Shown piece by piece: positions 42,848 to 52,078 of a stretch of DNA of 64,000 nucleotides; the first letter of the stretch is position 1, and every line of letters begins with the position of its first letter. Source of the DNA: Enterobacter pseudoroggenkampii (lineage in GTDB: Bacteria; Pseudomonadota; Gammaproteobacteria; Enterobacterales; Enterobacteriaceae); assembly GCF_026420145.1 (NCBI RefSeq), contig NZ_JAPMLV010000001.1, positions 1,612,001-1,676,000 on the forward strand, read 5' to 3'. Position numbers and translations under genes: made by a program. A model generated the notes under the pieces. That model was not told the DNA's origin. It was given only the letters and a program-made list of their open reading frames with translations, and made no database searches.

Positions 42848-44533
42848 ATGTCCCGGAAAGAAGTTCTGTACACCCCTTACAATGGGGCCGTATTGCTGGA
42901 GAATCCGCTATTAAATAAAGGACTCGCTTTTATTAAAGAAGAGCGTGATAATTTTAATCTGCATGGGTTATTGCCGCACAACGTTGAAACCATTGAAGAA
43001 CAAACCGAGCGCGCCTGGGTACAGTTCTGTCATTTCAAAAGCGATATCTCGCGTCATGTTTATCTGCGAAATATTCAGGACACCAATGAAACTCTCTTTT
43101 ACAATCTCTTGCGTTCGCATCTGAAAGAGACGTTACCGATTATCTATACCCCGACGGTCGGTGAAGCCTGCGAGCATTTCTCTACGATTTATCGCCGCGC
43201 GCGCGGCTTGTTTATTTCATGGCCTAACCGTCATCGTATTGATGAGATGCTGCAAAGTTTTTCACGCAACGACGTTCGCGTGATTGTGGTGACGGACGGG
43301 GAACGTATTTTAGGGCTTGGCGATCAGGGTATCGGCGGTATGGGCATCCCGATTGGTAAGCTGTCGCTGTATACCGCCTGCGGGGGGATCCATCCGGCCT
43401 CTACCCTCCCGATTATGCTGGATGTCGGCACCAATAATCAGCAACACCTCGACGACCCGATGTACATGGGCTGGCGTCATCCGCGCATCAGCGACGACCA
43501 ATACGCTGAGTTTATGGATATGTTTGTCAGCACCGTGAAAGCACGCTGGCCCAATGTTCTCCTGCAGTTTGAAGACTTTGCGCAGAAAAACGCAACTCGC
43601 CTGCTCCAGCGCTACCGCGACCAGCTGTGCTGCTTCAATGATGATATCCAGGGCACGGCAGCGGTCACCGCAGGTACGCTGATGGCGGCGGCCCATGCGG
43701 CAGGCACCCGCATTCGCGATCAGCGCGTTGTCTTCCTGGGCAGTGGTTCTGCCGGATGCGGGATCGCTGAAAAAATTGTGGCGCTGATGGTGGATGACGG
43801 CCTGAGCGAGTCCGAAGCGCGCAGCCGGATCTTCATGGTCGATCGCTTCGGTCTGCTGACCGACGACATGACCAACCTGCTCGATTTCCAGAAAAACCTG
43901 CTTACCGCGCGCGACGCCGTTAGCCGCTGGCAGGTAGAGGCGAAGAATATTTCCCTGCTGGACGTGGTGAAGAACGCGCATCCTACGGTGATGATCGGCG
44001 TTTCAGGCCAGCCGGGTCTGTTCAGCGAAGAGATTGTCAAAGAGATGCATCGCCACTGCCCCCGTCCGATTATCATGCCGCTCTCAAACCCGACGTCGCG
44101 GGCGGAGGCCCAGCCTCAGGATCTTATCGCCTGGACCCAGGGAGCCGCGCTGGTGGCCACCGGCAGCCCGTTCGCGCCGGTATTCTGGGAGAATGCACAC
44201 TACGAGATTGCCCAGTGTAATAACGCCTATATCTTCCCTGGTCTGGGGCTGGGCGTTCTGGCCTGTAACGCGCGCCGGGTCACGGAAGAGATGCTGATGG
44301 CAGCAAGCCGCAGCCTGGCCGCGCAGTCTCCTCTGGTCACCACGGAAAAAGGTGGATTGCTGCCGCCGGTAGCTCAGATTGAAACGGTCTCACGCCAGAT
44401 TGCCGTCGCCGTCGCCCGGGCTGCGATTGAACAGGGCGTGGCACCGGCGATAGATGATGAGACGTTGATGGCGCGTATCGAGAAGACGTGGTGGCAGGCG
44501 GACTATGCGCCGTACCGCCGATCCGCGCTGTAG
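42848..44533 (+). CDS. maeA: NAD-dependent malic enzyme
   Basis: Oxidative decarboxylation of L-malate to pyruvate and CO2 with NAD+. The 561-residue chain (E. coli MaeA 565) has the malate-binding [13 protein letters not shown], the metal site FEDFAQKNA and [12 protein letters not shown], the Rossmann motif [13 protein letters not shown] and the late [14 protein letters not shown]. With the linked AEC permease it forms a malate-catabolic unit. E. coli maeA lies a little outside the corresponding interval, so this may be a transposed ortholog or a second copy. The name is by function; a second copy elsewhere cannot be excluded. Confidence 0.9.
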   Translation: MSRKEVLYTPYNGAVLLENPLLNKGLAFIKEERDNFNLHGLLPHNVETIEEQTERAWVQFCHFKSDISRHVYLRNIQDTNETLFYNLLRSHLKETLPIIYTPTVGEACEHFSTIYRRARGLFISWPNRHRIDEMLQSFSRNDVRVIVVTDGERILGLGDQGIGGMGIPIGKLSLYTACGGIHPASTLPIMLDVGTNNQQHLDDPMYMGWRHPRISDDQYAEFMDMFVSTVKARWPNVLLQFEDFAQKNATRLLQRYRDQLCCFNDDIQGTAAVTAGTLMAAAHAAGTRIRDQRVVFLGSGSAGCGIAEKIVALMVDDGLSESEARSRIFMVDRFGLLTDDMTNLLDFQKNLLTARDAVSRWQVEAKNISLLDVVKNAHPTVMIGVSGQPGLFSEEIVKEMHRHCPRPIIMPLSNPTSRAEAQPQDLIAWTQGAALVATGSPFAPVFWENAHYEIAQCNNAYIFPGLGLGVLACNARRVTEEMLMAASRSLAAQSPLVTTEKGGLLPPVAQIETVSRQIAVAVARAAIEQGVAPAIDDETLMARIEKTWWQADYAPYRRSAL

Positions 44534-44541
44534 CGACGGTC

Positions 44542-44567
44542 ATGCCCTCACCGCAGGGTGAGGGCAT
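44542..44567. terminator. Bidirectional terminator between maeA and lpxL-like gene
   Basis: Perfect 11-bp stem ATGCCCTCACC / GGTGAGGGCAT with a GCAG loop, between convergent stops. Confidence 0.75.
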
Positions 44568-44577
44568 CGCTGAGGCT

Positions 44578-45579
44578 TTAGTGCTGTATGCCTGAGCGAT
44601 CAGAAAAATCGCTGGCGGAGAGAATATCACCCCGTGGGGCCACGCTCTTGCGGCGGTCATACCGGTCAGGTACACCTTCAGGACGCGTTTTGAAGCGCCG
44701 GTGCAGCCACATATACTGTTCTGGCGCCATCCGTACAGCGTGTTCAATCGCCCTGTTCATCTGCGTCGCCACGGCTTCTTTATCGCCGCCCTGCAACGCC
44801 TCGCTGATATCTTCCAGAATGATCAGCTCGTAACCGGTGCCATCCGCCTTGCGGCGCGGCACAAAGGGAATGACGGCAGGCTTAGCGCTTTTGACCAGCA
44901 TATAGCTTCCAGCGGTCGTCGCGGCATCCGGCACCGCAAAGAACGGCACAAATACGCTATTGGTTTTGCCATAGTCATGGTCCGGGGCGTACCACAAAAT
45001 TTCATTTTGCTTCAGCGAGCGGATCATGCCCTTTAAATCATGACGATCGAGCATGGTTTTATTGGAACGCAGGCGCCCGCGCGTCTGAAGCCAGTCCAGC
45101 AGGGCATTATTATTAGGACGATACACCCCGATACCCGGGTTAAGCATGCCAAATATCCGCGCGCCCAGCTCAAGCGTCAGAAAATGCATCCCCACCAGCA
45201 CCACGCCCTTTCCCTGCGCCCTGGCCTTTTCCATGTGCTCATAACCCCGCACGGTAAAGTATTTCTTCACCCGCCACTCGGGCCAGAACCATGCCATCCC
45301 GGTCTCGACCACCCCCATTCCTACCGATTCAAAATTACGCTGCAGCAATGACTCTCGCTCCGCCTTTTTCATCTCCGGGAAACAAAGCTCCAGGTTGCGG
45401 CGGGCAATTTCGACGCGGCGGGGAAGCAGGCGCATCGCCAGTCGACCAAGGCAATGACCGATTCTGAACAGAAGCGGATAAGGGAGCAGCATGATGAGCC
45501 ACAGCGCGGCAATGCCGGCCCAGCTTAGCCAGTAACGGGGATGAAGAAAGGCGAATGAAAAACGGGGTAATTTTGTCAT
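44578..45579 (-). CDS. LpxL-type lipid A secondary acyltransferase paralogue
   Basis: Inner-membrane acyltransferase transferring an acyl chain from ACP to the lipid A precursor. The start [20 protein letters not shown] aligns with LpxL; the in-frame extension before it is not conserved. The HX4E active-site motif is in [12 protein letters not shown], and [25 protein letters not shown] and [20 protein letters not shown] follow. The chain is 333 residues, ~27 longer than LpxL, owing to a charged tail after the usual end. Sequence is closer to LpxL than LpxP, but the housekeeping lpxL is normally elsewhere, so this looks like an extra copy that may alter lipid A acylation. Monocistronic. Confidence 0.87.
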   Translation of the reverse strand: MTKLPRFSFAFLHPRYWLSWAGIAALWLIMLLPYPLLFRIGHCLGRLAMRLLPRRVEIARRNLELCFPEMKKAERESLLQRNFESVGMGVVETGMAWFWPEWRVKKYFTVRGYEHMEKARAQGKGVVLVGMHFLTLELGARIFGMLNPGIGVYRPNNNALLDWLQTRGRLRSNKTMLDRHDLKGMIRSLKQNEILWYAPDHDYGKTNSVFVPFFAVPDAATTAGSYMLVKSAKPAVIPFVPRRKADGTGYELIILEDISEALQGGDKEAVATQMNRAIEHAVRMAPEQYMWLHRRFKTRPEGVPDRYDRRKSVAPRGDILSASDFSDRSGIQH

Positions 45580-45727
45580 CAGAAAATTATCCTTTAACGT
45601 GTCTGTCCTTAATTGATTCTGTTGAAGATCTTTCCTAAGGATTAATAATATGTCAGCCAGAAACGTTAAGTGTAGCGGATAAGACAAAACGCATTTTTAT
45701 CGATTTTTGCGAAAAACGGGAAAACAA

Positions 45728-45762
45728 GCCGGGGAGGACTTATTCGCTCCCCGGCAAAGATC
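45728..45762 (-). terminator. Terminator after pptA
   Basis: Stem GCCGGGGA / TCCCCGGC with a twelve-base loop; on the minus strand it runs into TTGTTTT. Confidence 0.75.
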
Positions 45763-45993
45763 TTACATCGAATACCCGGGCTTCTTAATAAGCTCCTCCA
45801 GCTTCGGTCCAATTTCGGTATCCCAGACCTGCGCCTTCCAGTCTTCAGGCGCGATCTGGTTCAACGCCACCGACACGGAACTGTCTTTGCTGTTGAAATG
45901 GCGAATAATCACGTCGGCAATATCCGCCGCCAGGGCCGTTTTTTGTTCGTCGTTCAAATCACGGGGAAAACATTTGATATCTACGTGTGGCAT
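45763..45993 (-). CDS. pptA: Tautomerase PptA (4-oxalocrotonate tautomerase family)
   Basis: A 76-residue small tautomerase. After removal of Met the catalytic Pro is N-terminal ([14 protein letters not shown]), and the sequence to IKKPGYSM agrees with E. coli PptA (YdcE), which is one residue pair longer. The native substrate is unknown; phenylpyruvate is tautomerised in vitro. It lies next to the yncG-like gene here, a backbone position. Confidence 0.92.
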   Translation of the reverse strand: MPHVDIKCFPRDLNDEQKTALAADIADVIIRHFNSKDSSVSVALNQIAPEDWKAQVWDTEIGPKLEELIKKPGYSM

Positions 45994-46030
45994 GTGCAGG
46001 CTTCCGGTTGTGAATGTGGGTTACACGTTA

Positions 46031-46648
46031 TCAGATAATATTGTTTGCCTTTAACACCTTGTGCAGTTCCGGTAGCTGACATACGGTGTCCGCAATTGCC
46101 GTGAATTTAGGGGTGTTTTCGGCAAACCAGGCGTGACGAGGCCCCCAGGTGCGCGCCACCGCAATATACACATCCAGCAGCGTCAGCCTTTCCCCCAGCG
46201 CAAACGGGGCGGCCTTAAGCTGACTTTCGAACCACAAATAGAGGGATTTCCGGTATTCGATGCAGTTTTTCTGCAGCTGTTCCGGCGCATCCGGCACCCA
46301 GCGTTCGGGATAGTCTGCATACGTAAATGTGGGATAGACGTTGGCCACAAACCAGATCAGCAGACGCTGAAACTGCTGGCGTTCGGCCTGCCCCACGGGC
46401 GGAGCAAGGTCGGGACATCTGTCGAGCACCATCAGGGCAATCGCCGCCGTTTCGGTCATGATGGCACCATTTTCCAGCGCCAGCGTCGGCACCTGACACA
46501 GCGGGTTGAGCTTTTGCAGGAGCTCACGCTGCGGGCCGGGCTGGTCAAACCCGTCCACGTTGATAAATTGATAAGGGATATCAGCCAGGGTCAGCATCAC
46601 TTCACCGATCGCCGAGCCCCAGCCGGGTACGCCATAGAGTTTAATCAT
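46031..46648 (-). CDS. yncG: Glutathione S-transferase family protein YncG
   Basis: A 205-residue GST. It has an N-terminal thioredoxin-like half (VPGWGSAIGEVMLTLADIPYQF, CQVPTLALENGAIMTETAAIAL) and an all-helical C-terminal half. The wording agrees closely with E. coli YncG. The catalytic residue is unclear because this group has neither the classic Tyr nor a sure Ser or Cys at the start; W10 and S12 are near. Biological role is not established. Confidence 0.9.
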   Translation of the reverse strand: MIKLYGVPGWGSAIGEVMLTLADIPYQFINVDGFDQPGPQRELLQKLNPLCQVPTLALENGAIMTETAAIALMVLDRCPDLAPPVGQAERQQFQRLLIWFVANVYPTFTYADYPERWVPDAPEQLQKNCIEYRKSLYLWFESQLKAAPFALGERLTLLDVYIAVARTWGPRHAWFAENTPKFTAIADTVCQLPELHKVLKANNII

Positions 46649-46689
46649 GTTGCCCCCTCAGGAGTGAAAATCCTAAGTGTAGAGCACCA

Positions 46690-47583
46690 TTAGTAGGTTA
46701 TCCCAGGCGGGTTGACCTCCGACTGTGCCACCGCTTCGCCCTGTTCGCCCCAGCGCGCCAGCACCTTCTGGTAATCTCCCCGCTTGATCGCGCCGTCCAG
46801 CGCCGCCTGTAACGCGTACACCAGCTCATTGCCTTTTTTGGTCGTGGTCGCGACATAGGCTTTTTTCGGCCCTAAACCGACCACGCGGGTTTTACCTGTG
46901 AGCGCCGCTTTATAGGCTGAAACCGACTGCGGCCCGAAGAACACATCCGCCCTTCCGGACTGGATATAGAGATTGCCCGAGGCATCATCGTGGAGATAAA
47001 CCGGCAGCGCAGGCTCGCGCCCCGCCTTTTTGTTCTCTTCGTTCCAGCCCAGCAGAATGCGTTCCTGATTCGTACCGGAGCCGACAATCACCCTTTTCCC
47101 GGCCAGATCTTCCGCGCTTTTGATTGACTGGATCTCGCTCGTGGATTTCACCGAAAACGCCAGCGAGTCGACGCGGTAGGTCGCAAAATCAAACTTCTCT
47201 TTACGCTGTTCGGTCACCGCAATGTTCACCAGCGCCACGTCGTAGCGCCCTGAGGCGATCCCCAGCGGCCAGTCTTCCCACGCCGTCGGCACCAGCTTCA
47301 GCTTCAGCCCCAGGCTGCCCGCCAGCAGGCGGGCGATATCCGGGTCGCTGCCAATGCGCGTACGGTTATCGCTGGCCAGCAGCGCCAGCGGCGGGGAGTT
47401 CAGCATTGAGACGGCGACCGTCAGCGTACCCGGCTCCACGAATTTGTAACTGGCGGGGATCTTTGCCACGGCCTGACGATCCACCGTCACCGGCAGCGAC
47501 TGCTCGTTGGCTTTCAGATCGATGCTGGCGTGGCTCGCCGTCGTGAAGACCAGCCCCGCCAGAAGTCCGTATTTCATTGGCAC
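46690..47583 (-). CDS. Amino-acid ABC transporter binding protein (second of the sulfur operon)
   Basis: A 297-residue periplasmic solute-binding protein of the polar amino acid/cystine type. It has a signal peptide (GLLAGLVFTTASHA) and the binding-domain stretch AWEDWPLGIASGRYDVALVNI with VTEQRKEKFDFATYR and GSGTNQERILLGWN. It is a clear paralogue of the other binding protein in this operon, with the same order of motifs. It is the last gene of the run. Two different binding proteins for one permease widen ligand range, as with Bacillus YtmJ and YtmK. Confidence 0.88.
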   Translation of the reverse strand: MPMKYGLLAGLVFTTASHASIDLKANEQSLPVTVDRQAVAKIPASYKFVEPGTLTVAVSMLNSPPLALLASDNRTRIGSDPDIARLLAGSLGLKLKLVPTAWEDWPLGIASGRYDVALVNIAVTEQRKEKFDFATYRVDSLAFSVKSTSEIQSIKSAEDLAGKRVIVGSGTNQERILLGWNEENKKAGREPALPVYLHDDASGNLYIQSGRADVFFGPQSVSAYKAALTGKTRVVGLGPKKAYVATTTKKGNELVYALQAALDGAIKRGDYQKVLARWGEQGEAVAQSEVNPPGITY

Positions 47584-47586
47584 TCC

Positions 47587-48360
47587 TTATAAGACTTTGG
47601 AGAGAAACTGGCGCGTTCGCGCATGTGACGGACGGTTTAATACCTCGTCACTGCTTCCCTGCTCGACAATTTTTCCGTCGACCATAAATACCACCTGATC
47701 CGCCACTTCCCGGGCAAAGCCGATCTCGTGAGTGACCACCACCAGCGTAGTCCCGGACCGGGCCAGTTTTTTGATTACGTCCAGCACTTCCCCTACCAGC
47801 TCCGGATCCAGCGCCGAGGTGGGTTCATCAAACAGCATCACGCGAGGACGTAACGCCAGCGCACGGGCAATGGCAATACGCTGCTGTTGCCCGCCGGAGA
47901 GATGCCGCGACCAGGCATCGGCTTTATCCCGCAGCCCGACCACGTCCAGCAGGCTGTACGCCCTTTCTACCGCCTCTTTTTTGCTGAGCTTTTTATGCGC
48001 GATGGGCGCCTCAATCAGGTTTTCCAGCACCGTGAGATGCGGAAAGAGATTGAAGTTCTGGAACACATAGCCCACGTTGACGCGCTGTTTGAGGATCTCC
48101 TTCTCCTTCAGCTCGTAGAGCCTGTCTCCCTGACGACGGTAGCCAATGTAATCCCCGTCGATCTGAATAAAGCCTTCATCGACGCGCTCCAGGTGATTAA
48201 TGGTGCGCAGCAAGGTTGATTTGCCTGACCCGGACGGCCCGAGAATGACCGTCACGGACCCGGGCGGGATCTCAAGCGAAACGTTGTCGAGCGCCTTATG
48301 GCGGCCAAAAAATTTGCTGACGCCGGTAATCGAAATATGTCCTTCAGGAGAGGCTTGCAT
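47587..48360 (-). CDS. Amino-acid ABC transporter ATP-binding protein
   Basis: A 257-residue ATPase of the GlnQ/TcyN type. Walker A GPSGSGKSTLL, signature LSGGQQQRIAIARAL, Walker B VMLFDEPTSALDPE and switch VTHEIGFAREVADQVVFM are all present. The start (MQASPEGHISITG) lies inside the end of the permease gene, a 17-bp overlap; longer in-frame extension upstream is antisense-like filler. In this operon it powers uptake of modified cysteines. Confidence 0.93.
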   Translation of the reverse strand: MQASPEGHISITGVSKFFGRHKALDNVSLEIPPGSVTVILGPSGSGKSTLLRTINHLERVDEGFIQIDGDYIGYRRQGDRLYELKEKEILKQRVNVGYVFQNFNLFPHLTVLENLIEAPIAHKKLSKKEAVERAYSLLDVVGLRDKADAWSRHLSGGQQQRIAIARALALRPRVMLFDEPTSALDPELVGEVLDVIKKLARSGTTLVVVTHEIGFAREVADQVVFMVDGKIVEQGSSDEVLNRPSHARTRQFLSKVL

Positions 48361-49270
48361 GGATAGGCTCCTGTGCTGGCGTGGTGGTGACAGAACGGGT
48401 ACGACGAGCGGCACGGTTCTGATTAACGGCAGAGCGGCGTTCGCTGCGGGCAAGTGCGCGTTCAACACCGTACTGGATAGCGGACAGGACGGTGGTGATC
48501 GCCAGGTACCAGGCGGCACCGACCATCAGCAGCGGGATCACCTCCTGCGTGCGGTTGTAGATCATCTGGATGGTATAAAACAGCTCCGGCATCGCCAGGA
48601 CGTACACCATCGCCGTGCCCTTGGCGAGGCTGATGATTTCATTGAACCCCGACGGCAGAATGGTGCGCAGCGCCTGAGGCAAAATGATGCGCACCGTGCG
48701 GCGCCAGGCCGGCAGGCCGAGCGCGGCGGCGGCCTCATACTGGCCGTGATCGACCCCGAGGAAGCCCCCGCGAATGATCTCGGCGGTATAGGCGCTCTGC
48801 ACCAGGGTTAGCCCCACCACGGCGGTAGAAAATTGCCCCAGCACGTTGATGGTTTCAAAGCTGCCCCAGGTGATGCCGGTGAAAGGCACGCCGAGCGAGA
48901 GCGTGTCGTAGAGATATGAAAAGTTGTACAGAATGATCAGCACCACAATCAGCGGCAGCGACCGAAACAGCCAGATGTACGCCCACGCCAGGCTGCTGAG
49001 CAGCCAGGATGAAGAGAGTTTCGCCAGGGCCAGCATGCCGCCAAACACCACGCTCAGCGCGGTGCCGATCAGCGTCAGCAGCAGGGTCTGTCCGACACCT
49101 TCGAGGATCACCGGGTCGAAGAACCAGCGGGCGAACACCGCCCACTCCCAGCGCGGGTTAAAGGCCACGGACTGAATCACGACCGCCAGGACAAACAGCG
49201 CCACCGCGGCGCCGACGGCCCGCAGCGGATAACGCGCCGGGACCACCTTAATGGTTTCAACGTTGCTCAT
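48344..49270 (-). CDS. Amino-acid ABC transporter permease
   Basis: A 308-residue permease of the HisM/TcyL type with about five to six membrane helices. The coupling loop is visible as GGFLGVDHGQYEAAAALGLPAWRRTVRIILPQAL and IRGG/EITRGG-like motifs. A basic C-terminal tail (RSERRSAVNQNRAARRTRS) extends beyond most family members. A single permease gene implies a homodimeric channel, unlike the two permeases of Bacillus ytmLM. Confidence 0.9.
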   Translation of the reverse strand: MSNVETIKVVPARYPLRAVGAAVALFVLAVVIQSVAFNPRWEWAVFARWFFDPVILEGVGQTLLLTLIGTALSVVFGGMLALAKLSSSWLLSSLAWAYIWLFRSLPLIVVLIILYNFSYLYDTLSLGVPFTGITWGSFETINVLGQFSTAVVGLTLVQSAYTAEIIRGGFLGVDHGQYEAAAALGLPAWRRTVRIILPQALRTILPSGFNEIISLAKGTAMVYVLAMPELFYTIQMIYNRTQEVIPLLMVGAAWYLAITTVLSAIQYGVERALARSERRSAVNQNRAARRTRSVTTTPAQEPIHASLS

Positions 49271-49279
49271 CGTCGTTCC

Positions 49280-49792
49280 TCATGCGGTTTTACTGAACGC
49301 TTCACGTACCAGCGTTTTGGTGAAACGCAGCCGACCGTCAAACGGCGGCTGGCTGTACTCTTCCGGATCGCGGTTCAGATCGAACTGCGGCTGATAGCCC
49401 TGGCTAAGATAGAGCCTGACCGCCTCCGGCTGACGAAAGCCGGTTGTCAGGTAGATCTGACTGTACCCTGCCAGCACCGCCCTGCGCTCCAGCTCCTGCA
49501 CCACGCGCCCGGCAAGCCCCTGCTGACGCAGGGTTTTGTCCGTCCAGATGCGTTTGATTTCCGCGGTGCGTTCGTCGAACGGTTTGTACGCGCCGGTGGC
49601 GATAATCTTCCCGTCGCGCTCCAGGACGATAAACAACCCCTGCGGCGCTAAATACCACTCGGTGAGCTCCACTTCCGCGTCTTTAGAGAAGTAGTCCCCG
49701 TAGCGGGCGGCATATTCACCGAACAGCCCCTCGATAATGGGCTGAAGTTCGGCATCTTCCGGTGATACATCACGAAATCGTTCGCTCATCAC
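49280..49792 (-). CDS. GNAT N-acetyltransferase of the modified-cysteine operon
   Basis: A 170-residue acetyltransferase. The acetyl-CoA motif is IKRIWTDKTLRQQGLAGRVVQELERRA, followed by YLTTGFRQPEAVRLYLSQGYQP. In the Bacillus ytm and yxe operons an acetyltransferase (SnaA/SnaB) N-acetylates S-alkyl- or S-succino-cysteine before the monooxygenase step; position and company here suggest the same job. It lies 6 bp after the binding-protein gene. Confidence 0.86.
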   Translation of the reverse strand: MMSERFRDVSPEDAELQPIIEGLFGEYAARYGDYFSKDAEVELTEWYLAPQGLFIVLERDGKIIATGAYKPFDERTAEIKRIWTDKTLRQQGLAGRVVQELERRAVLAGYSQIYLTTGFRQPEAVRLYLSQGYQPQFDLNRDPEEYSQPPFDGRLRFTKTLVREAFSKTA

Positions 49793-49798
49793 GCCTCC

Positions 49799-50731
49799 TT
49801 AATCGCCCAGGCCAGCCGGGTTCACTTCGGACTGAGGAATGCGCTCAACCCCTTCCCCCCAGCGGTTGAGCACTTTGTCGTAATCGCCGTTTTTGATGAC
49901 GCCGTTCAGCGCGGTTTGCACCGGCTCAACCAGTCCGCTGCCTTTTTTCAGCGTCACCGCGATGTGCGCCGCCTTCGGCCAGCCGCCGTCGACGCTGCCC
50001 ACCAGTTTGGTTTTCCCGTTCAGCGCCGCTTTCCAGGCGCCAATCACGTTCGGACCGAAGTAGGCATCCGCGCGCCCGGACTGCAGCGCCAGGGTTTGGG
50101 CCGCATCGTCTTTGGTGTAGATCGGGGTAAAGGGCTTCAGCCCCTTCTTCAGGTTTTCGGCATTCCATGCGAGCAGAATGGCCTCCTGGTTGGTGCCGGA
50201 GCCGACGATAATCCTCAGCCCGGCGATGTCCTCAGCCTTCTCAAGCGACTTGATCGGGCTGGTTGATTTCACGTAGAACCCGAGGGAATCTTTTCGGTAG
50301 GTGGCAAAATCAAACTTCTGTTTGCGCTCTTTAGTGACGGTGATGTTGCTGATGGCGGCATCGTATTTCCCGGAGGCCACGCCCAGCGGCCAGTCTTCCC
50401 AGGAGGTGGGCACCACGTTCAGCTCCAGCCCGAGGCTGTCGGCGACCAGACGGGCGACGTCAACCTCGCTCCCCAGCAGCGTTTTGTTGTCGTCGGAGAA
50501 GACCGTCAGCGGCGGTTGATTGAGCCCCGCAACCGCCACGGTAAATTTCCCCGGCACGGCAAAGCGATAGTCTTTCGGCAGCTGTGCCACCGCATCATTG
50601 TTTTTGGCAGTGTTAACCGGCGTTTTATTGGCCTCGATGCTCACGCCGGTGCCGTTAATATTCACATTCTCTGCCCAGACGGCAGGGGTAAAGGCCAGCG
50701 CGAGCGCCAGAATAAGCGATGATTTCTGCAT
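49799..50731 (-). CDS. Amino-acid ABC transporter binding protein (first of the sulfur operon)
   Basis: A 310-residue periplasmic binding protein with signal peptide ending at AVWA/EN. The binding-site stretch SWEDWPLGVASGKYDAAISNI and the GSGTNQEAILLAWN region parallel the other binding protein of the operon. The mature start carries an extra ~35-residue Asn-rich segment before the core (NVNINGTGVSIEANKTPVN). Family is that of cystine/polar amino acids. Confidence 0.88.
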   Translation of the reverse strand: MQKSSLILALALAFTPAVWAENVNINGTGVSIEANKTPVNTAKNNDAVAQLPKDYRFAVPGKFTVAVAGLNQPPLTVFSDDNKTLLGSEVDVARLVADSLGLELNVVPTSWEDWPLGVASGKYDAAISNITVTKERKQKFDFATYRKDSLGFYVKSTSPIKSLEKAEDIAGLRIIVGSGTNQEAILLAWNAENLKKGLKPFTPIYTKDDAAQTLALQSGRADAYFGPNVIGAWKAALNGKTKLVGSVDGGWPKAAHIAVTLKKGSGLVEPVQTALNGVIKNGDYDKVLNRWGEGVERIPQSEVNPAGLGD

Positions 50732-50745
50732 AGCGGGGTTCTCTT

Positions 50746-52062
50746 TTATTGTTGTGTGAACTGGTTTTTCGGTTGGTCTAAACCCAGGCTTTCGCGCAGC
50801 GTGGTGCCCGGATAGTCGGTACGGAACAGGCCGCGGGCCTGAAGAATGGGCACCACCTGGTCAACAAAGCGCGGGAAGGTATCCGGCGTACCGCCCTGAA
50901 TGATGAAGCCGTCAGCGGCATAGCCTTCAAACCAGGTCTGCAGACCGTCAGCCACCTCTTCCGGCGTGCCGGAAAAGCGCGGGCGCGGTGATGCAGCTTC
51001 AAGGGCTACCTGACGCAGGGTTAAGCTGCGCTCGCGGGCGTTACGCTTAATTTCATCGGTGGTACTGCGGAAGCTGTTTTTGCCTAAATCGCCGATATCC
51101 GGGAACGGCTCGTCGAGCGGATACTGGCTGAAATCGTGATGTTCAAAATAACGCCCGAGGTAATTGAGGGCATCGTTAATCGACACCAGCGCCGCCGTGG
51201 TCTGGTACTGGTTTTCCACGTCTTCGGCATCGCTACCCACAATCACGCTGACGCCCTGGAATATATGCAAGTCAGACGCGCGGCGACCGTTTGTTTCCAG
51301 CTGCTGCTTCACGTCGCGGTAAAAGGCTTTTGCCTCATCGAGCGTCTCGTGGTGGGTGAAAATGGCGTCGGCATGTTTCGCCGCCAGCTTTTTCCCGTCG
51401 TCCGACGCCCCGGCCTGAAAGACAATCGGACGCCCCTGCGGGGTGCGGCCAATATTCAGCGGCCCGGCGACCTGGAAGAAATCACCGTGATGATCCAGGG
51501 TGTGAAGCTTTGACGCGTCAAAGAATTGCCCGCTCTCTTTATTACGTACGAACGCATCACCCTCCCAGGAATCCCACAGCCCTTTCACCACGTCGAGATA
51601 CTCATCCGCAATCCGGTAGCGCAGCGCATGCTCGGGGTGTTTTTCGCGGGAAAAGTTCTTCGCCGACCCTTCCAGCGGCGAGGTCACCACGTTCCAGCCC
51701 GCGCGTCCGTTGCTGAGGTGGTCGAGGCTGGCGAACTGGCGCGCCGTGGTGAAGGGTTCGCTGTAGGAGGTGGATAAGGTTCCCACCAGCCCCAGGCGCG
51801 AGGTGATGCTGGCGAGAGCAGATAACACCGTCAGCGGTTCAAAGCGATTTAAAAAATGCGGGATGGATTTCTCGTTTATATAGAGACCGTCGGCAACGAA
51901 TAAAAAATCGAGTTTGCCCTCCTCCGCCTTTAACGCCGTCGCTTTGACGAAATCAAAATTGATACTGGCATCGGCGACGGCCTCAGGGTGACGCCAGGCG
52001 GACATATTTCCGGATGCACCATGCAAAATGGTCCCCAGCCGCAGTTGACGATGTGCAGACAT
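50746..52062 (-). CDS. FMN-dependent monooxygenase, NtaA/SnaA/DszA family (YxeK/YtnJ-like)
   Basis: A bacterial luciferase-like flavin monooxygenase of 438 residues. Family marks include the start [77 protein letters not shown] and [27 protein letters not shown]. The ATG used has AGAGG six bases upstream; a GTG two codons earlier is unlikely. In Bacillus, YxeK and YtnJ (CmoJ) of the same length cleave the C-S bond of N-acetyl-S-succino- or S-alkyl-cysteine. It needs FMNH2 from a separate reductase. Confidence 0.9.
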   Translation of the reverse strand: MSAHRQLRLGTILHGASGNMSAWRHPEAVADASINFDFVKATALKAEEGKLDFLFVADGLYINEKSIPHFLNRFEPLTVLSALASITSRLGLVGTLSTSYSEPFTTARQFASLDHLSNGRAGWNVVTSPLEGSAKNFSREKHPEHALRYRIADEYLDVVKGLWDSWEGDAFVRNKESGQFFDASKLHTLDHHGDFFQVAGPLNIGRTPQGRPIVFQAGASDDGKKLAAKHADAIFTHHETLDEAKAFYRDVKQQLETNGRRASDLHIFQGVSVIVGSDAEDVENQYQTTAALVSINDALNYLGRYFEHHDFSQYPLDEPFPDIGDLGKNSFRSTTDEIKRNARERSLTLRQVALEAASPRPRFSGTPEEVADGLQTWFEGYAADGFIIQGGTPDTFPRFVDQVVPILQARGLFRTDYPGTTLRESLGLDQPKNQFTQQ

Positions 52063-52078
52063 AATCACCTCTTAAGAA

